DNA of 64,000 nucleotides, taken from contig JBKHYJ010000074.1 in NCBI GenBank assembly GCA_046565505.1, positions 1 to 64,000 on the forward strand, given 5' to 3'. Shown here one piece after another: positions 1 to 8,251 of this stretch. The notes beneath the pieces were generated by a model, which saw only the letters and a program-made list of their open reading frames with translations, did no database searches and had not been told where the DNA came from. The stretch is from JBKHYJ01 sp046565505. GTDB taxonomy: Bacteria > Acidobacteriota > Blastocatellia > UBA7656. Each line of letters starts with the position of its first letter. The first letter of the stretch is position 1. Both the position numbers and the translations under genes were made by a program.

Positions 1-77
1 TTCGGGTGAAGGTTGCGCTCAAGCCAGATGGTCGATGCTTCTTCATCAAACAGTTCGTCTATTGGGAAGTCGATCAT
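1..77 (-). CDS. N-terminal fragment of a probable transposase, cut by the window edge
   Basis: An ATG at 77 on the reverse strand opens a frame that stays open to the window edge, giving 25 codons. It reads MIDFPIDELFDEE and then WLERNLHP. This resembles the start of IS1595-type transposases, where a short acidic helix and a W-L-x-x-x-x-H-P stretch lead into a zinc ribbon. The zinc ribbon and catalytic domain lie outside the window, so family and intactness cannot be checked. It is either a mobile element or a remnant beside the sugar aminotransferase gene. Confidence 0.4.
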   Translation of the reverse strand, partial: MIDFPIDELFDEEASTIWLERNLHP

Positions 78-166
78 ACTGCTATTTTACTGCCTGATCC
101 CTTCGCAATCTAAGGTTACATGAGCCAGCATGTCTATCGTTATCAGACACAAGTTTCTGCAACTTC

Positions 167-1309
167 TTACGAATTCGCATAGAATGCTGCGATATTATTT
201 ACAACATATTCTTGTTGCTTGGCGTCGAGTTCGGGATACACGGGGATCGCCAAAGCTTCCTGTGCCGCGCGTTCGGATTCCGGTAAATCACCTGCCGAGT
301 AACCTAAATCTTCAAAGCATTTCTGAAGGTGAAGAGGCAAAGGGTAATAAATCTCAGTACTTATTCCATTCTCGGCAAGAAAAGCCCGCAGAGCATCCCG
401 CCTCCGCGCGCTTATAACAAATTGGTTGTAAACATGTGATCCTTGCGCCGACTCTTCTGGCAAACGCACGTTCCCACCCCGCGCTAATCCAGATTCTTCT
501 ATCAGCAATCTATAGCGTCGCGCGTTATCTTGTCTCTTCTCAGCCCATTCATCCAGGCGTAAGAATTTCGCTCGTAAGATAGCAGCCTGAAGCGAATCCA
601 GTCTGCTATTTATGCCAACAGCCTCATGGTAATACTTCTTTTTCGCCCCGTGGGACCTCAAGCTTTTTACCTTCTCCGCAAGTTCTACGTCATTAGTCGT
701 CAGGGCTCCACCATCGCCAGCACAACCCAAATTCTTCGACGGGTAAAAACTGAATGCCGCTATATCACCTAAGCTACCCGCCCGGCGCTCCCCCCACCTC
801 GCGCCAATAGCTTGCGCCGCGTCTTCAATAACAGCGAGCCCGTAATGCTTTGACAAGTGGTTAATAAGATCCATGTCCGCACACCTGCCGAATAGATGAA
901 CAGGCATGATAGCTTTCGTACGCTCCGTTATTGCGCCTTCAATCAACCGCGCATCTATATTGAAAGTTGAAGGCTCAATGTCTACGAATACGGGCTTTGC
1001 GCCCAGCCTTACTATCGAACCGGCCGTGGCAAAAAAAGTGAATGGGGTCGTTATTACTTCATCCCCCGCCTTCACGTCACATGCCACCAATGCAAGCAGA
1101 AGGGCGTCCGAACCCGACGCGCAGCCTATCGCGTGACAAGCCTCACAATAAGACGCCAGCTCTTCTTCAAACGCTTTTACCTCGGGCCCCAGAATAAATT
1201 GCTGACTCTCAAGTACCCTCCTGACGGCAGCGTCTATATCTTTAGCTACGCTGTCGTATTGGCTCTTCAAGTCGAGCATTGGAATTCTGATCTGAGCTTT
1301 CTTCTGCAT
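167..1309 (-). CDS. DegT/DnrJ/EryC1/StrS family PLP-dependent sugar aminotransferase
   Basis: This is a 380-residue fold type I aminotransferase of the family that transaminates nucleotide-linked keto sugars for O-antigen, exopolysaccharide or glycan synthesis. The PLP Schiff-base lysine is K192 in SFYPSKNLG. The aspartate that holds the pyridine nitrogen is D163 in IEDAAQ, and the substrate loop GCASGSDALLLAL is present. I chose the ATG at 1309 because the family core begins just after it and GAAGGA lies about ten bases upstream. An in-frame ATG at 1384 would add 25 residues but has no ribosome-binding site. The gene stands alone. By eye its codons are less GC-rich than those of most of the window, which fits a mobile surface-sugar locus. 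The exact sugar substrate cannot be read from sequence. Confidence 0.85.
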   Translation of the reverse strand: MQKKAQIRIPMLDLKSQYDSVAKDIDAAVRRVLESQQFILGPEVKAFEEELASYCEACHAIGCASGSDALLLALVACDVKAGDEVITTPFTFFATAGSIVRLGAKPVFVDIEPSTFNIDARLIEGAITERTKAIMPVHLFGRCADMDLINHLSKHYGLAVIEDAAQAIGARWGERRAGSLGDIAAFSFYPSKNLGCAGDGGALTTNDVELAEKVKSLRSHGAKKKYYHEAVGINSRLDSLQAAILRAKFLRLDEWAEKRQDNARRYRLLIEESGLARGGNVRLPEESAQGSHVYNQFVISARRRDALRAFLAENGISTEIYYPLPLHLQKCFEDLGYSAGDLPESERAAQEALAIPVYPELDAKQQEYVVNNIAAFYANS

Positions 1310-1646
1310 AGCGTAAATATCCTTCGAAATTTTCAACAACCGCCCGGCCGAAACACTGCTCTCTAGGTCAAGTAAGAAATTCATATTAGCCCGAAGAATC
1401 TGTTCGCGTCAAAGCTATAGCAATAACCCTTTGTCGTTTAGCTAGCTGCGACAGGTTGGATTACGACGCCAAGGCTTATAGATTTATCTCTACCGGACTG
1501 CCGATGAGCACACAAAAGCCCGAATTACAAAAAGAGTAATGCCGCAATGACAAAATATGTAGTATTGCCAGCGGCCCTGCGGCCCCCGCCACTCCCATGA
1601 GCCTTTAGTACAGAGATTTAGCCCCGGGCACTCAACATCAATCGCA
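1310..1646. other. Intergenic region without a recognisable gene
   Basis: These 337 bases separate the aminotransferase start from the sigma-54 element at 1647. I see no credible coding frame and no clear promoter. The DNA is less GC-rich than most of the window. It could hold activator sites for the downstream sigma-54 promoter, but no convincing repeat stands out. Confidence 0.5.
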
Positions 1647-1661
1647 TGGCATATGACTTGC
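1647..1661 (+). promoter_or_regulatory. Sigma-54 (-24/-12) promoter candidate
   Basis: TGGCATA, four bases, then TTGC. The invariant GG (1648-1649) and GC (1660-1661) are spaced exactly as sigma-54 holoenzyme requires. The predicted start is about 1673. No protein gene follows on this strand; instead a structured stretch ends in a U-run at about 1751. Confidence 0.6.
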
Positions 1662-1672
1662 CCAAACAATAG

Positions 1673-1751
1673 ACGAGCTTCGAAAAACGGGGATCGAAAT
1701 TATCAGGGCAACGGGGGCTGCGCTGATCGTTTCGGTCCCCGTCTATTTTTT
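1673..1751 (+). ncRNA. Candidate sigma-54-dependent small RNA, about 79 nt
   Basis: The segment between the predicted sigma-54 start and a U-run folds into one long hairpin. The outer stem is 1687-1699 with 1730-1742 (13 pairs, one G-U). The inner stem is 1702-1706 with 1723-1727 (5 pairs). The 16-base loop is G-rich. Six T residues (1746-1751) follow four bases after the stem, as in an intrinsic terminator. The short 5' tail is single-stranded. There is no start codon with a ribosome-binding site and no frame of useful length. I do not recognise the RNA family. It may be a trans-acting regulator, but expression is not proven. Confidence 0.45.
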
Positions 1752-1795
1752 GTGCCCAGGCCTCGGTAACGCGTTGTCAATCGCCCTAAAACAAT

Positions 1796-1827
1796 CAGGC
1801 CGGCCCGTAGTATCACGGGCCGGCCTG
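1796..1827 (-). terminator. Intrinsic terminator of the SLT-domain gene
   Basis: A perfect 13-bp stem (1796-1808 with 1815-1827) encloses a 6-nt loop. On the reverse strand a T-rich ATTGTTTTAG follows, just downstream of the stop at 1856. Confidence 0.75.
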
Positions 1828-1855
1828 AAAGCATTTCATAAAGCTACGTGGGGAC

Positions 1856-3133
1856 CTATTTTTCTTCCATCGGCTTCGTCCTACCCTCATTGCGCGCCAT
1901 GAAGAAATCATTTATCCAGTGGTACTGGCTTACGTACTTGCTCGTTTCACTCTTGAAAATGGGCTGCATATAACTCTTCAGAATATACTTAGTAGTCGTG
2001 CGGCCCCTCCGGGAACGAACCTTGACGGCAACTCGCTCGCTCACCGTCTTCATCGGCTTGCGGTTAGCGTCCGGCTCGTCCATCCAATCCGTCTCGTTGT
2101 GGGAAAGTATTGAGAGCACCCTTCCGACGCCGCCATTGTACGCCGCGGCCAAATATGGCCCTATCCTTTCGGCAGAGATATCACTCCGAGTTTTGATCGT
2201 CTGCCAGTCAGAGTCACATAAGAGGACCTGCGCGACGACAGCATTAACGGGGTCCGCCATACCTTGAGTAAAGTTCAACTTGAGGCCCGCCCCGGGGTAG
2301 CGATTCGCTATCAACGAATAAGTTGATGGGATCATCTGCACCAAGCCGCGCGCGCCCGCAGAACTCACTGAGTACGTATACGCCTTATCCCCATTCGTCC
2401 CTATTACTGTAAGCACACGCTCGACAAGGGATCGTGTCAAGCCTTCCGATTTGAACTCGCCGGGGTCTATGTGTTCGTTCATCAAAAGCACACGCAAGAC
2501 GTCGGTCGGGATCACATCAACAACCTTGCGACCGGGGAACGCCCGCGACATGACTCCCCTTTCAGCCAAATGCGCATAAGCGCGCCTAATGAATTCGTCC
2601 TGCACTTCTATGCCGCGGCGGATCACGTCTTCCGTCTTAATCTCGCCTGAATATGGCGTGTAAACTGCCTCGATCACCAAGTCACCGGAGCCGAAACGGT
2701 TCCCCTCGTTCGACACAGGGTATTTAACGGCGAGTACTTTCCCGCCGGGCGGGTTAATACAAGCGAAATCCGTATTAATCCCGTTCTCCCTCCTGACAGA
2801 AATTACAAACCCGGGAGTCAGTACCTCAAACGCCGAGTCCCGCTTGATGGCGCGGACAGTCTGTATATCCCCATCAGAGTTCATGACCGCGAGCGCCATC
2901 TCGCGCCCGACTATCCCTGTCACGGGGACATCCTCGTAGCCGCGCCTCCCCACGCGAACCCTGCGAGTGCCGACCGTCCCCCTCAGAATCTCCACATGCT
3001 CTTCTTGCACCTGCTGCCTGGCCAGCTCAATCTTAGAGAGTAAACTGGCCGCTTCAGATTGCTGATTACTATTATTGGTCTGGAAGCTTGCAGTAGTGAG
3101 GACAATCAGAAGACAAATACCAAACCTGATCAT
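1856..3133 (-). CDS. Periplasmic SLT-domain (lytic transglycosylase-like) protein
   Basis: This 425-residue protein has an N-terminal hydrophobic signal (about residues 1-18), a beta-rich region of about 180 residues that I do not recognise, and a C-terminal SLT domain. The SLT signatures SSAGARGLVQMIPSTY (about 257-272) and AAYNGGVGRV (about 330-339) are clear. Lytic transglycosylases cleave the MurNAc-GlcNAc bond of peptidoglycan. The catalytic glutamate normally sits about nine residues before the S-x-A-G-A motif within E-S-G-F; here that position is a glycine in TNGDKAY. The protein may therefore use another acid, or may bind murein without cutting it. It is transcribed divergently from mscS and ends at a strong terminator. 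Confidence 0.75.
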   Translation of the reverse strand: MIRFGICLLIVLTTASFQTNNSNQQSEAASLLSKIELARQQVQEEHVEILRGTVGTRRVRVGRRGYEDVPVTGIVGREMALAVMNSDGDIQTVRAIKRDSAFEVLTPGFVISVRRENGINTDFACINPPGGKVLAVKYPVSNEGNRFGSGDLVIEAVYTPYSGEIKTEDVIRRGIEVQDEFIRRAYAHLAERGVMSRAFPGRKVVDVIPTDVLRVLLMNEHIDPGEFKSEGLTRSLVERVLTVIGTNGDKAYTYSVSSAGARGLVQMIPSTYSLIANRYPGAGLKLNFTQGMADPVNAVVAQVLLCDSDWQTIKTRSDISAERIGPYLAAAYNGGVGRVLSILSHNETDWMDEPDANRKPMKTVSERVAVKVRSRRGRTTTKYILKSYMQPIFKSETSKYVSQYHWINDFFMARNEGRTKPMEEK

Positions 3134-3287
3134 TCCCTAATCCCCCGCTTGTATAAACTTGTATGTTGATAGTATCAGCCCTTCAGGTTACACCTCAACA
3201 GTTTTCTTTGTCACAAGAGATTCGCAAGAAGTATACGGCCGAACTTGCGCTCTCCGGTAAGGCGTTGTACCTTGCTCGAGAGCGAGA

Positions 3288-4085
3288 ATGTCGCCCAAAG
3301 AGATGTTGAGACTCATAGAGGCCGAGCAATTAAAATCACTGCTCCCGGAAATGTGGCGAAATCTACTTTTTGCCACATTCATAATCCTCTTCGCGCTGGT
3401 ATTTTCCAGGCTGGCCAAAAAATGGCTGGCGGCTTTGCTAAATCGCAGCCGTGTGCGAGACGACCTGCTGCTCAAGAATTTCTTCGTCCGCTCGCTCACC
3501 CTGTCGGTATATCTTCTCGCCGTGCTCTCCGCCCTCGACACGATCGGCCTGCAGGTCCGCACATTTATCGCAGGGCTCGGGGTCACCGGCCTTATACTGG
3601 GGTTCGGCCTCAGAGACACCCTTTCAAATTTCGCCGCAGGGTTGCTCCTGCTTATTTACAGGCCCTTCCGCGCGGGTGAATTGATCGAGGTCGAAGGGTC
3701 GAAGGGGGTGGTCGAGGAATTGACGATTGTCAACATGCAGATGACTACTACAGACGGCGTGCGAGTAATCATGCCGAATTCCAAAGTCTGGGGGGCAAAG
3801 ATAACGAATTACTCGCTCAGCCAGCGCAGGCGGTTGGAGTTAACCGTAAAAGTAAGAGAAGACTGCACGGAGGATGGGATCGAGGCCATTCTATCCGCCC
3901 TCAAAAACGACGGCAGGGTTTTGACAGACCCACCCCCTGTAGTCCAGGTCTCGGCTTTATACGCCGACTCCACGGACCTCACTATTTGGCTGTGGACTAC
4001 GCTGCAAGATCACACCCCCGTCAAAGCGGATATATACTTGAAGGTCTTAATCGCGCTAAGGCGGGCCGAGATTCAAATCTTTTGA
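3288..4085 (+). CDS. MscS family small-conductance mechanosensitive channel
   Basis: This 265-residue inner-membrane channel releases solutes on osmotic downshock. Three hydrophobic helices lie at roughly residues 25-45, 70-90 and 93-125. The third carries the glycine/alanine-rich pore-lining stretch and the conserved GFGLRDTLSNFAAGLLLL. The cytosolic beta domain follows, with PFRAGELIEVEG and the IMPNSKVWGAKITNYS motif typical of MscS. The length is close to E. coli MscS (286 residues). The start follows a purine-rich GAGAGCGAGA. The gene is divergent from the SLT protein with 154 bases between them, which must hold both promoters. Confidence 0.88.
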   Translation: MSPKEMLRLIEAEQLKSLLPEMWRNLLFATFIILFALVFSRLAKKWLAALLNRSRVRDDLLLKNFFVRSLTLSVYLLAVLSALDTIGLQVRTFIAGLGVTGLILGFGLRDTLSNFAAGLLLLIYRPFRAGELIEVEGSKGVVEELTIVNMQMTTTDGVRVIMPNSKVWGAKITNYSLSQRRRLELTVKVREDCTEDGIEAILSALKNDGRVLTDPPPVVQVSALYADSTDLTIWLWTTLQDHTPVKADIYLKVLIALRRAEIQIF

Positions 4086-4117
4086 CCAGGAGAATGCGTT
4101 AAGAATTCAAATGCGTA

Positions 4118-4801
4118 TCACAGGTTATCCGAGAAAAATTGATTGACCCTCGCCCAGGCGTCCCGGGCTGCTTCCTCGTTGTAAGCTTCGGGACGCGTAT
4201 CATTGAAGAAGGCGTGGCCCACCCCGCTATAAACCTTTACCTCGCCTTCTTTATTTAACTTCGCCAGGTTGTCCTTTAGTCTATTCATCTTATCCTGGGT
4301 GATCCACGGATCATTCTCCGCCCCTATGAACAACACGGGCGCCGAAAGGTTCCTGAGGACCTCTTCAGAAGGTGCGTCCCCATAAAACGGAGCGGCAGCC
4401 TTTATGCTTCTGTTGTAGCAAGGCAGTAATAGCGCGAACGTACCGCCCATGCAGAAACCCGTAACGCCGATCGCTTCAGGACTCACACCCTCCCTGGACC
4501 TCAGATAATCAACCGCCCCATTGAGCGTTTCGAGGGCGCGGCCCTGATCCAGACCTTGCATTAGCTTCCCCGCCTCATCAGCATCCTTCGCAACCTTCCC
4601 ATCGTACAGGTCCGGCGCGAGCACTGCATAACCTTCGTCCGCGAATCTGACCGCCACGTCTTTTATATGGTCGTTGAGGCCCCACCATTCATGTATGACT
4701 ATCAAGCCCGGCAGTGCCTCGCCCCCAGAAGGCTCAATAAAGTAACCCTCGGCTTCCCTGCCTCCGACACCGAATTTCGTCATTTTGCCGCCGCCTGCCA
4801 T
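4118..4801 (-). CDS. Dienelactone hydrolase family alpha/beta hydrolase
   Basis: This 227-residue cytosolic protein has the dienelactone hydrolase fold. The catalytic triad is visible: nucleophile C117 in GFCMGG, D164 in AENDPW and H196 in GVGHAF. An IHEWWGLND loop near residue 37 forms the oxyanion side. Family members hydrolyse dienelactones in chloroaromatic breakdown, but many homologues outside such operons have unknown ester or lactone substrates, and no aromatic catabolic genes are nearby. The start is well supported by AGGAGG five bases upstream of the ATG. The gene converges on mscS, with 32 bases between the stops and no obvious terminator there. Confidence 0.88.
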   Translation of the reverse strand: MAGGGKMTKFGVGGREAEGYFIEPSGGEALPGLIVIHEWWGLNDHIKDVAVRFADEGYAVLAPDLYDGKVAKDADEAGKLMQGLDQGRALETLNGAVDYLRSREGVSPEAIGVTGFCMGGTFALLLPCYNRSIKAAAPFYGDAPSEEVLRNLSAPVLFIGAENDPWITQDKMNRLKDNLAKLNKEGEVKVYSGVGHAFFNDTRPEAYNEEAARDAWARVNQFFSDNL

Positions 4802-4878
4802 ATATCCTCCTTTCAGTTATCCTGATTTACAAAAATAAATAGGCTTCGTTATCAGACCCATCTCCGCCCCCGCGGCCG

Positions 4879-4919
4879 GAACTTAAAAGGGCGAGCTAAA
4901 GGCCCGCCCTTTTAAGTTC
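4879..4919 (-). terminator. Strong intrinsic terminator after ccsA
   Basis: A perfect 15-bp stem (4879-4893 with 4905-4919) encloses an 11-nt loop, with an A/T-rich outer part. It lies about 57 bases past the stop of the ccs operon on the reverse strand. Confidence 0.75.
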
Positions 4920-4975
4920 AAAGAAGGAAAGATTGGCAGCACTCACCTGAGCGCCACATTGATACTATCCCGCTC

Positions 4976-6532
4976 TTAAACCCCCGCGTAAGAGTGAAGC
5001 CCTGGCAGAAGGAAACTCACGCCGAGCCACGTGAAGATGACTAGCGCGAACCCCAGCAGCGCGAAATAGGCACTCCTCCTGCCGCGCCAGCCGTGCGCTA
5101 TGCGCGTGTGCAGAAATCCCGCGTATGCCATCCACGCGACGAGCGCGCCTACTTCCTTAGAATCCCATCCCCAGTACCTTCCCCATGACTCATTAGCCCA
5201 TACCGCCCCCGTTATCAATAACAACGACAGCAGGGGGAACGCTACGCCTACGGTCCTATACAAAAGCCCGTCAAGCGTCTTGAGCTCCGGCAGCGCGGAG
5301 GTTACTTCTTGTCTCTTCCAGGCGAACAAGGAGACTATAATGAGAGCGACAAATAACCCTATCAACCCGCCGAATTCCACGGGATTCGAGTTGACGCTGA
5401 GGTTGACTTCCCTCCCATTGTTTTGAACCCAGCGTTGCGCTTCGTCGGGAGAAATAGCCCTGCCCGCCTGTTCGGACATCCACTGACTGAAGACAGGGTA
5501 CTCGCGCGCAGGGATGTGTTGGCCGGGGTTTTGTACGTTCTTCAGCTGGTAAAAGAGGAAAACCAACACGAGTGCTTGCAGGACCGCCGCGCCGCGGAAA
5601 AATCTCCAGCCCCATTTCCTGACGCTCTCATTCCGGTTCAGGTGGTCACGCGTAAACAGCACGACCGCGGCCACGAGCGCAAGCAATGCCACGACCATCA
5701 GCGGCCCTAAGCCAGGTATCTCGGCCCGCACAGGCAACGGGCTCTTGCCCATGAATAGATTCACAGTGTACTCGCCGTGGAATAAGACCGAAGAGTGACC
5801 GCCAACAGTGCCGAATACGAGTAGCCCATACAGCGCCACGGCGATTGCCACCGCCTCCGAGCGAATCCCATCTTTCAGCAGGTACGCGAAGGCAAGCCCG
5901 AAGCTGACCAGACAAACCCCATACCCGACCGTCGCGATCGTGACGTGTATGGGCCGCCAGTAGCTGTCCAGTATCGGCATCAGCGTGCTAAGCCCGCTCC
6001 CCAAAAGCATCCCGAGCGACAGGATGACCACCAGAATGGGCATCGAGAGGGCGCCCAGAACTCTGTACTTAGGCTTGCGAATGACTACGAGCGTCGTCAG
6101 CGCGGCCCCGGCGCAGAAACCGAGCGTCAAGGCGTATAGATTGTCCAGCGGGTAATACCGCCAGATGCCATTGATGCCTTCTTTCCACCCCTCCTTATCG
6201 CCCGCTTCGACCCACCTGATCATCCACCCTGAAAGGTTGAAGCAAAAGCCCATCGAAGTCGTAATCAGGCCGAGGCGGTTCAGCACGTCCTCTTTGACGA
6301 AGAGGTTAGTCACCAGCAGCACCGCCGCGCTGATATAGCTGATCAGCGCCAGCATCACCAGCGCGTCGCTATAAAGGAACCCGACCGGCCTGCCCGCGTA
6401 TATGCGCGCCACAATAAACAACGCCGCCAGCGCCACCGGCGCGAACACAGGCCACAGGCCCGCTACCTTCTCTGGAAAGCTTAATTCCAGCTCAGGCATT
6501 ACAGATTCTTCACGCTTGATAGCTCTACTCAT
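4976..6532 (-). CDS. ccsA: Cytochrome c biogenesis protein CcsA (ResC type)
   Basis: This 518-residue polytopic membrane protein is the haem-handling subunit of the system II cytochrome c synthetase. It passes haem to apocytochromes on the periplasmic side. The tryptophan-rich WGWDSKEVGAL motif lies near residue 453, followed by two more membrane helices with conserved histidines (LHTRIAHGW). About eleven hydrophobic segments can be counted. The start overlaps the end of ccsB by 8 bases, with AGGAGG nine bases upstream, so the two genes are translationally coupled. The product presumably serves cytochromes such as the multihaem protein at 9885-11390. Confidence 0.9.
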   Translation of the reverse strand: MSRAIKREESVMPELELSFPEKVAGLWPVFAPVALAALFIVARIYAGRPVGFLYSDALVMLALISYISAAVLLVTNLFVKEDVLNRLGLITTSMGFCFNLSGWMIRWVEAGDKEGWKEGINGIWRYYPLDNLYALTLGFCAGAALTTLVVIRKPKYRVLGALSMPILVVILSLGMLLGSGLSTLMPILDSYWRPIHVTIATVGYGVCLVSFGLAFAYLLKDGIRSEAVAIAVALYGLLVFGTVGGHSSVLFHGEYTVNLFMGKSPLPVRAEIPGLGPLMVVALLALVAAVVLFTRDHLNRNESVRKWGWRFFRGAAVLQALVLVFLFYQLKNVQNPGQHIPAREYPVFSQWMSEQAGRAISPDEAQRWVQNNGREVNLSVNSNPVEFGGLIGLFVALIIVSLFAWKRQEVTSALPELKTLDGLLYRTVGVAFPLLSLLLITGAVWANESWGRYWGWDSKEVGALVAWMAYAGFLHTRIAHGWRGRRSAYFALLGFALVIFTWLGVSFLLPGLHSYAGV

Positions 6533-8084
6533 TGCCTCGTCCTCCTGTCACAGATTGCACAAGGGAATTGAACCTTCCTTCGAATGCCGGTCTGTTTCGG
6601 TTGGTATTGCCGCCGAAGTAAACCTTCGACCCGCCCCCGCTCGGCTCTATCACCGCCCACACTCTTTGATGTGCGAAGAAAAACACTCCCGACAGCGCAA
6701 TCACCAGGAGCGTGAAACCTATGTAGACAGGCGTGCGGCCCGGGTCGTACTGAACAGTCAGCGTGTGGGTTAAAGAGACCTTTTCAAAATCCTTCAGCAG
6801 GACTTTGTTGCCGCCGACCAGCAGCTTATTTTCCGTGCCCGCTGCCTGCGCCTTCCCGTCGGCCTTCCCCAGATACTCTTCAGCCGCCTGCGGCCCGAAT
6901 GCCAGCGCCGGCGTCCTCTTGCCATCGGGCGCCGTCACTTCGAGTTGCGCGACGGGCTTATTGTAGTCCCGCGAGGCCGTAGAGAACCCCTGCTCGGTCA
7001 CTTCAAAATCCGGGTAGAACCCAACGTACCTCACGTTGCCGATTCCGGGGACATCGACCGATTCGTTCCTGCCGATATCGACCACGACGGGCTGGCCCCC
7101 ATCGACGGGCTCGAAGCTCACCTTTATAGTCCGCGCGTTGCCGATGGGCAAGAACTGTGATTGGAAAAATCTGTAGCCCCTGTAATCGCCCACGTTGTTG
7201 AGGTGGACCAGCATATCCTTTTGAACGCCGCCGTCCTTTATCGTGATATAGCTCAGCCAGTCAATCGTGTTCTGCGCGTCCAGGCTCCCTTCCGGCCTTA
7301 TCAGCTTCTGCTGTAGGTCGCGGCACTCGACTTGGAATGGCAGCGTCGCTATCCCCTCCCGGGGCCCTTTGACGCTGTCGTTTTCAATCACCGTGAACTG
7401 GTTCGAGGATTTGCCCGGCCTGATCTCCATCGAGCCGCCCATGCCGTACTTGTTCGTCAGGAAGCCGCCTATGAAGATAGTTATCAACGCCACGTGAACG
7501 ACGTACGCGCCGAGCCTGTTCCAGGTGTTGCGCTGGGCGAAGACGGTCAGACGGTTGTTCTCTTCGGTGATTCGTGCGCGGAACCCATGCCTGCGCCAGG
7601 CCCGGCGGACCCTCTCCGCCATCGCCTGCGGCGCTTCGTCCTCTTCAGACTCCGCGCTGAACATCTGCGCGGCTATGAATTTCGGCGACGCCGTGAGTTT
7701 CGGCTTGGCGACATACTGCCAGGCGGTGGGGAAGCGGTCGATCGAGGCGAGAATGATATTCAGGCCCGTGATCGCCAGCAGCAGCGTGAAATACCATGCA
7801 TGGTAAATGTCAAATAAATCGAGCACGCCGTAGACCCGCTGCTGGGCGGGGCTGAGCGCCTGGTAGTATTTCTGAAACCCCTCGACATTCACCTGCATAA
7901 TCAACATGCCGATTATGCAGCATACCAGCAGTATCCCCAGCATGGTCACGCCGAATCGCACGGAGCTCAGCAGGCGTAACGTCTTATCGAGCACGGAGTC
8001 TTTACTCTTCGGCTTCACCTTGACGGCCGGCGCGGCGGACGGACTCTGAGCGTTCGGATTCACTTCTGTTTCGCTAGTTGCCAT
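6525..8084 (-). CDS. ccsB: Cytochrome c biogenesis protein ResB/Ccs1
   Basis: This 519-residue protein is the partner of CcsA in system II cytochrome c maturation. It has three closely spaced N-terminal membrane segments (about residues 45-65, 95-115 and 185-205), a large periplasmic domain and one C-terminal helix near residues 455-475, which is the ResB topology. The segment VRFGVTMLGILL followed by YHAWYFTLLLAITGLNI is characteristic. ResB stabilises apocytochrome and CcsA for covalent haem attachment at CXXCH motifs. It is first in a two-gene operon read from a good sigma-70-like promoter at 8151-8180. Naming in the literature varies (resB, ccs1, ccsB). Confidence 0.88.
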   Translation of the reverse strand: MATSETEVNPNAQSPSAAPAVKVKPKSKDSVLDKTLRLLSSVRFGVTMLGILLVCCIIGMLIMQVNVEGFQKYYQALSPAQQRVYGVLDLFDIYHAWYFTLLLAITGLNIILASIDRFPTAWQYVAKPKLTASPKFIAAQMFSAESEEDEAPQAMAERVRRAWRRHGFRARITEENNRLTVFAQRNTWNRLGAYVVHVALITIFIGGFLTNKYGMGGSMEIRPGKSSNQFTVIENDSVKGPREGIATLPFQVECRDLQQKLIRPEGSLDAQNTIDWLSYITIKDGGVQKDMLVHLNNVGDYRGYRFFQSQFLPIGNARTIKVSFEPVDGGQPVVVDIGRNESVDVPGIGNVRYVGFYPDFEVTEQGFSTASRDYNKPVAQLEVTAPDGKRTPALAFGPQAAEEYLGKADGKAQAAGTENKLLVGGNKVLLKDFEKVSLTHTLTVQYDPGRTPVYIGFTLLVIALSGVFFFAHQRVWAVIEPSGGGSKVYFGGNTNRNRPAFEGRFNSLVQSVTGGRGNE

Positions 8085-8150
8085 ATTCTTACCTGAATTC
8101 GGGCGTGTAAACTCTGACCCATTCGGATCAATTCGCTACCAATCAATTAA

Positions 8151-8180
8151 ATTCTAACAATCAGTAATTTGACGTGTCAA
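8151..8180 (-). promoter_or_regulatory. Sigma-70-like promoter of the ccs operon
   Basis: On the reverse strand TTGACA (8180-8175), an 18-base spacer and TAGAAT (8156-8151) form a near-consensus promoter. Transcription would start about 60 bases before the ccsB start codon. Confidence 0.6.
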
Positions 8181-8251
8181 CGAAGACCTCGCGCCCCATT
8201 CCCCCACAACTCGGCCCCGCCGAAATACTCCAGGGCCTTAATTCGCCCGGG

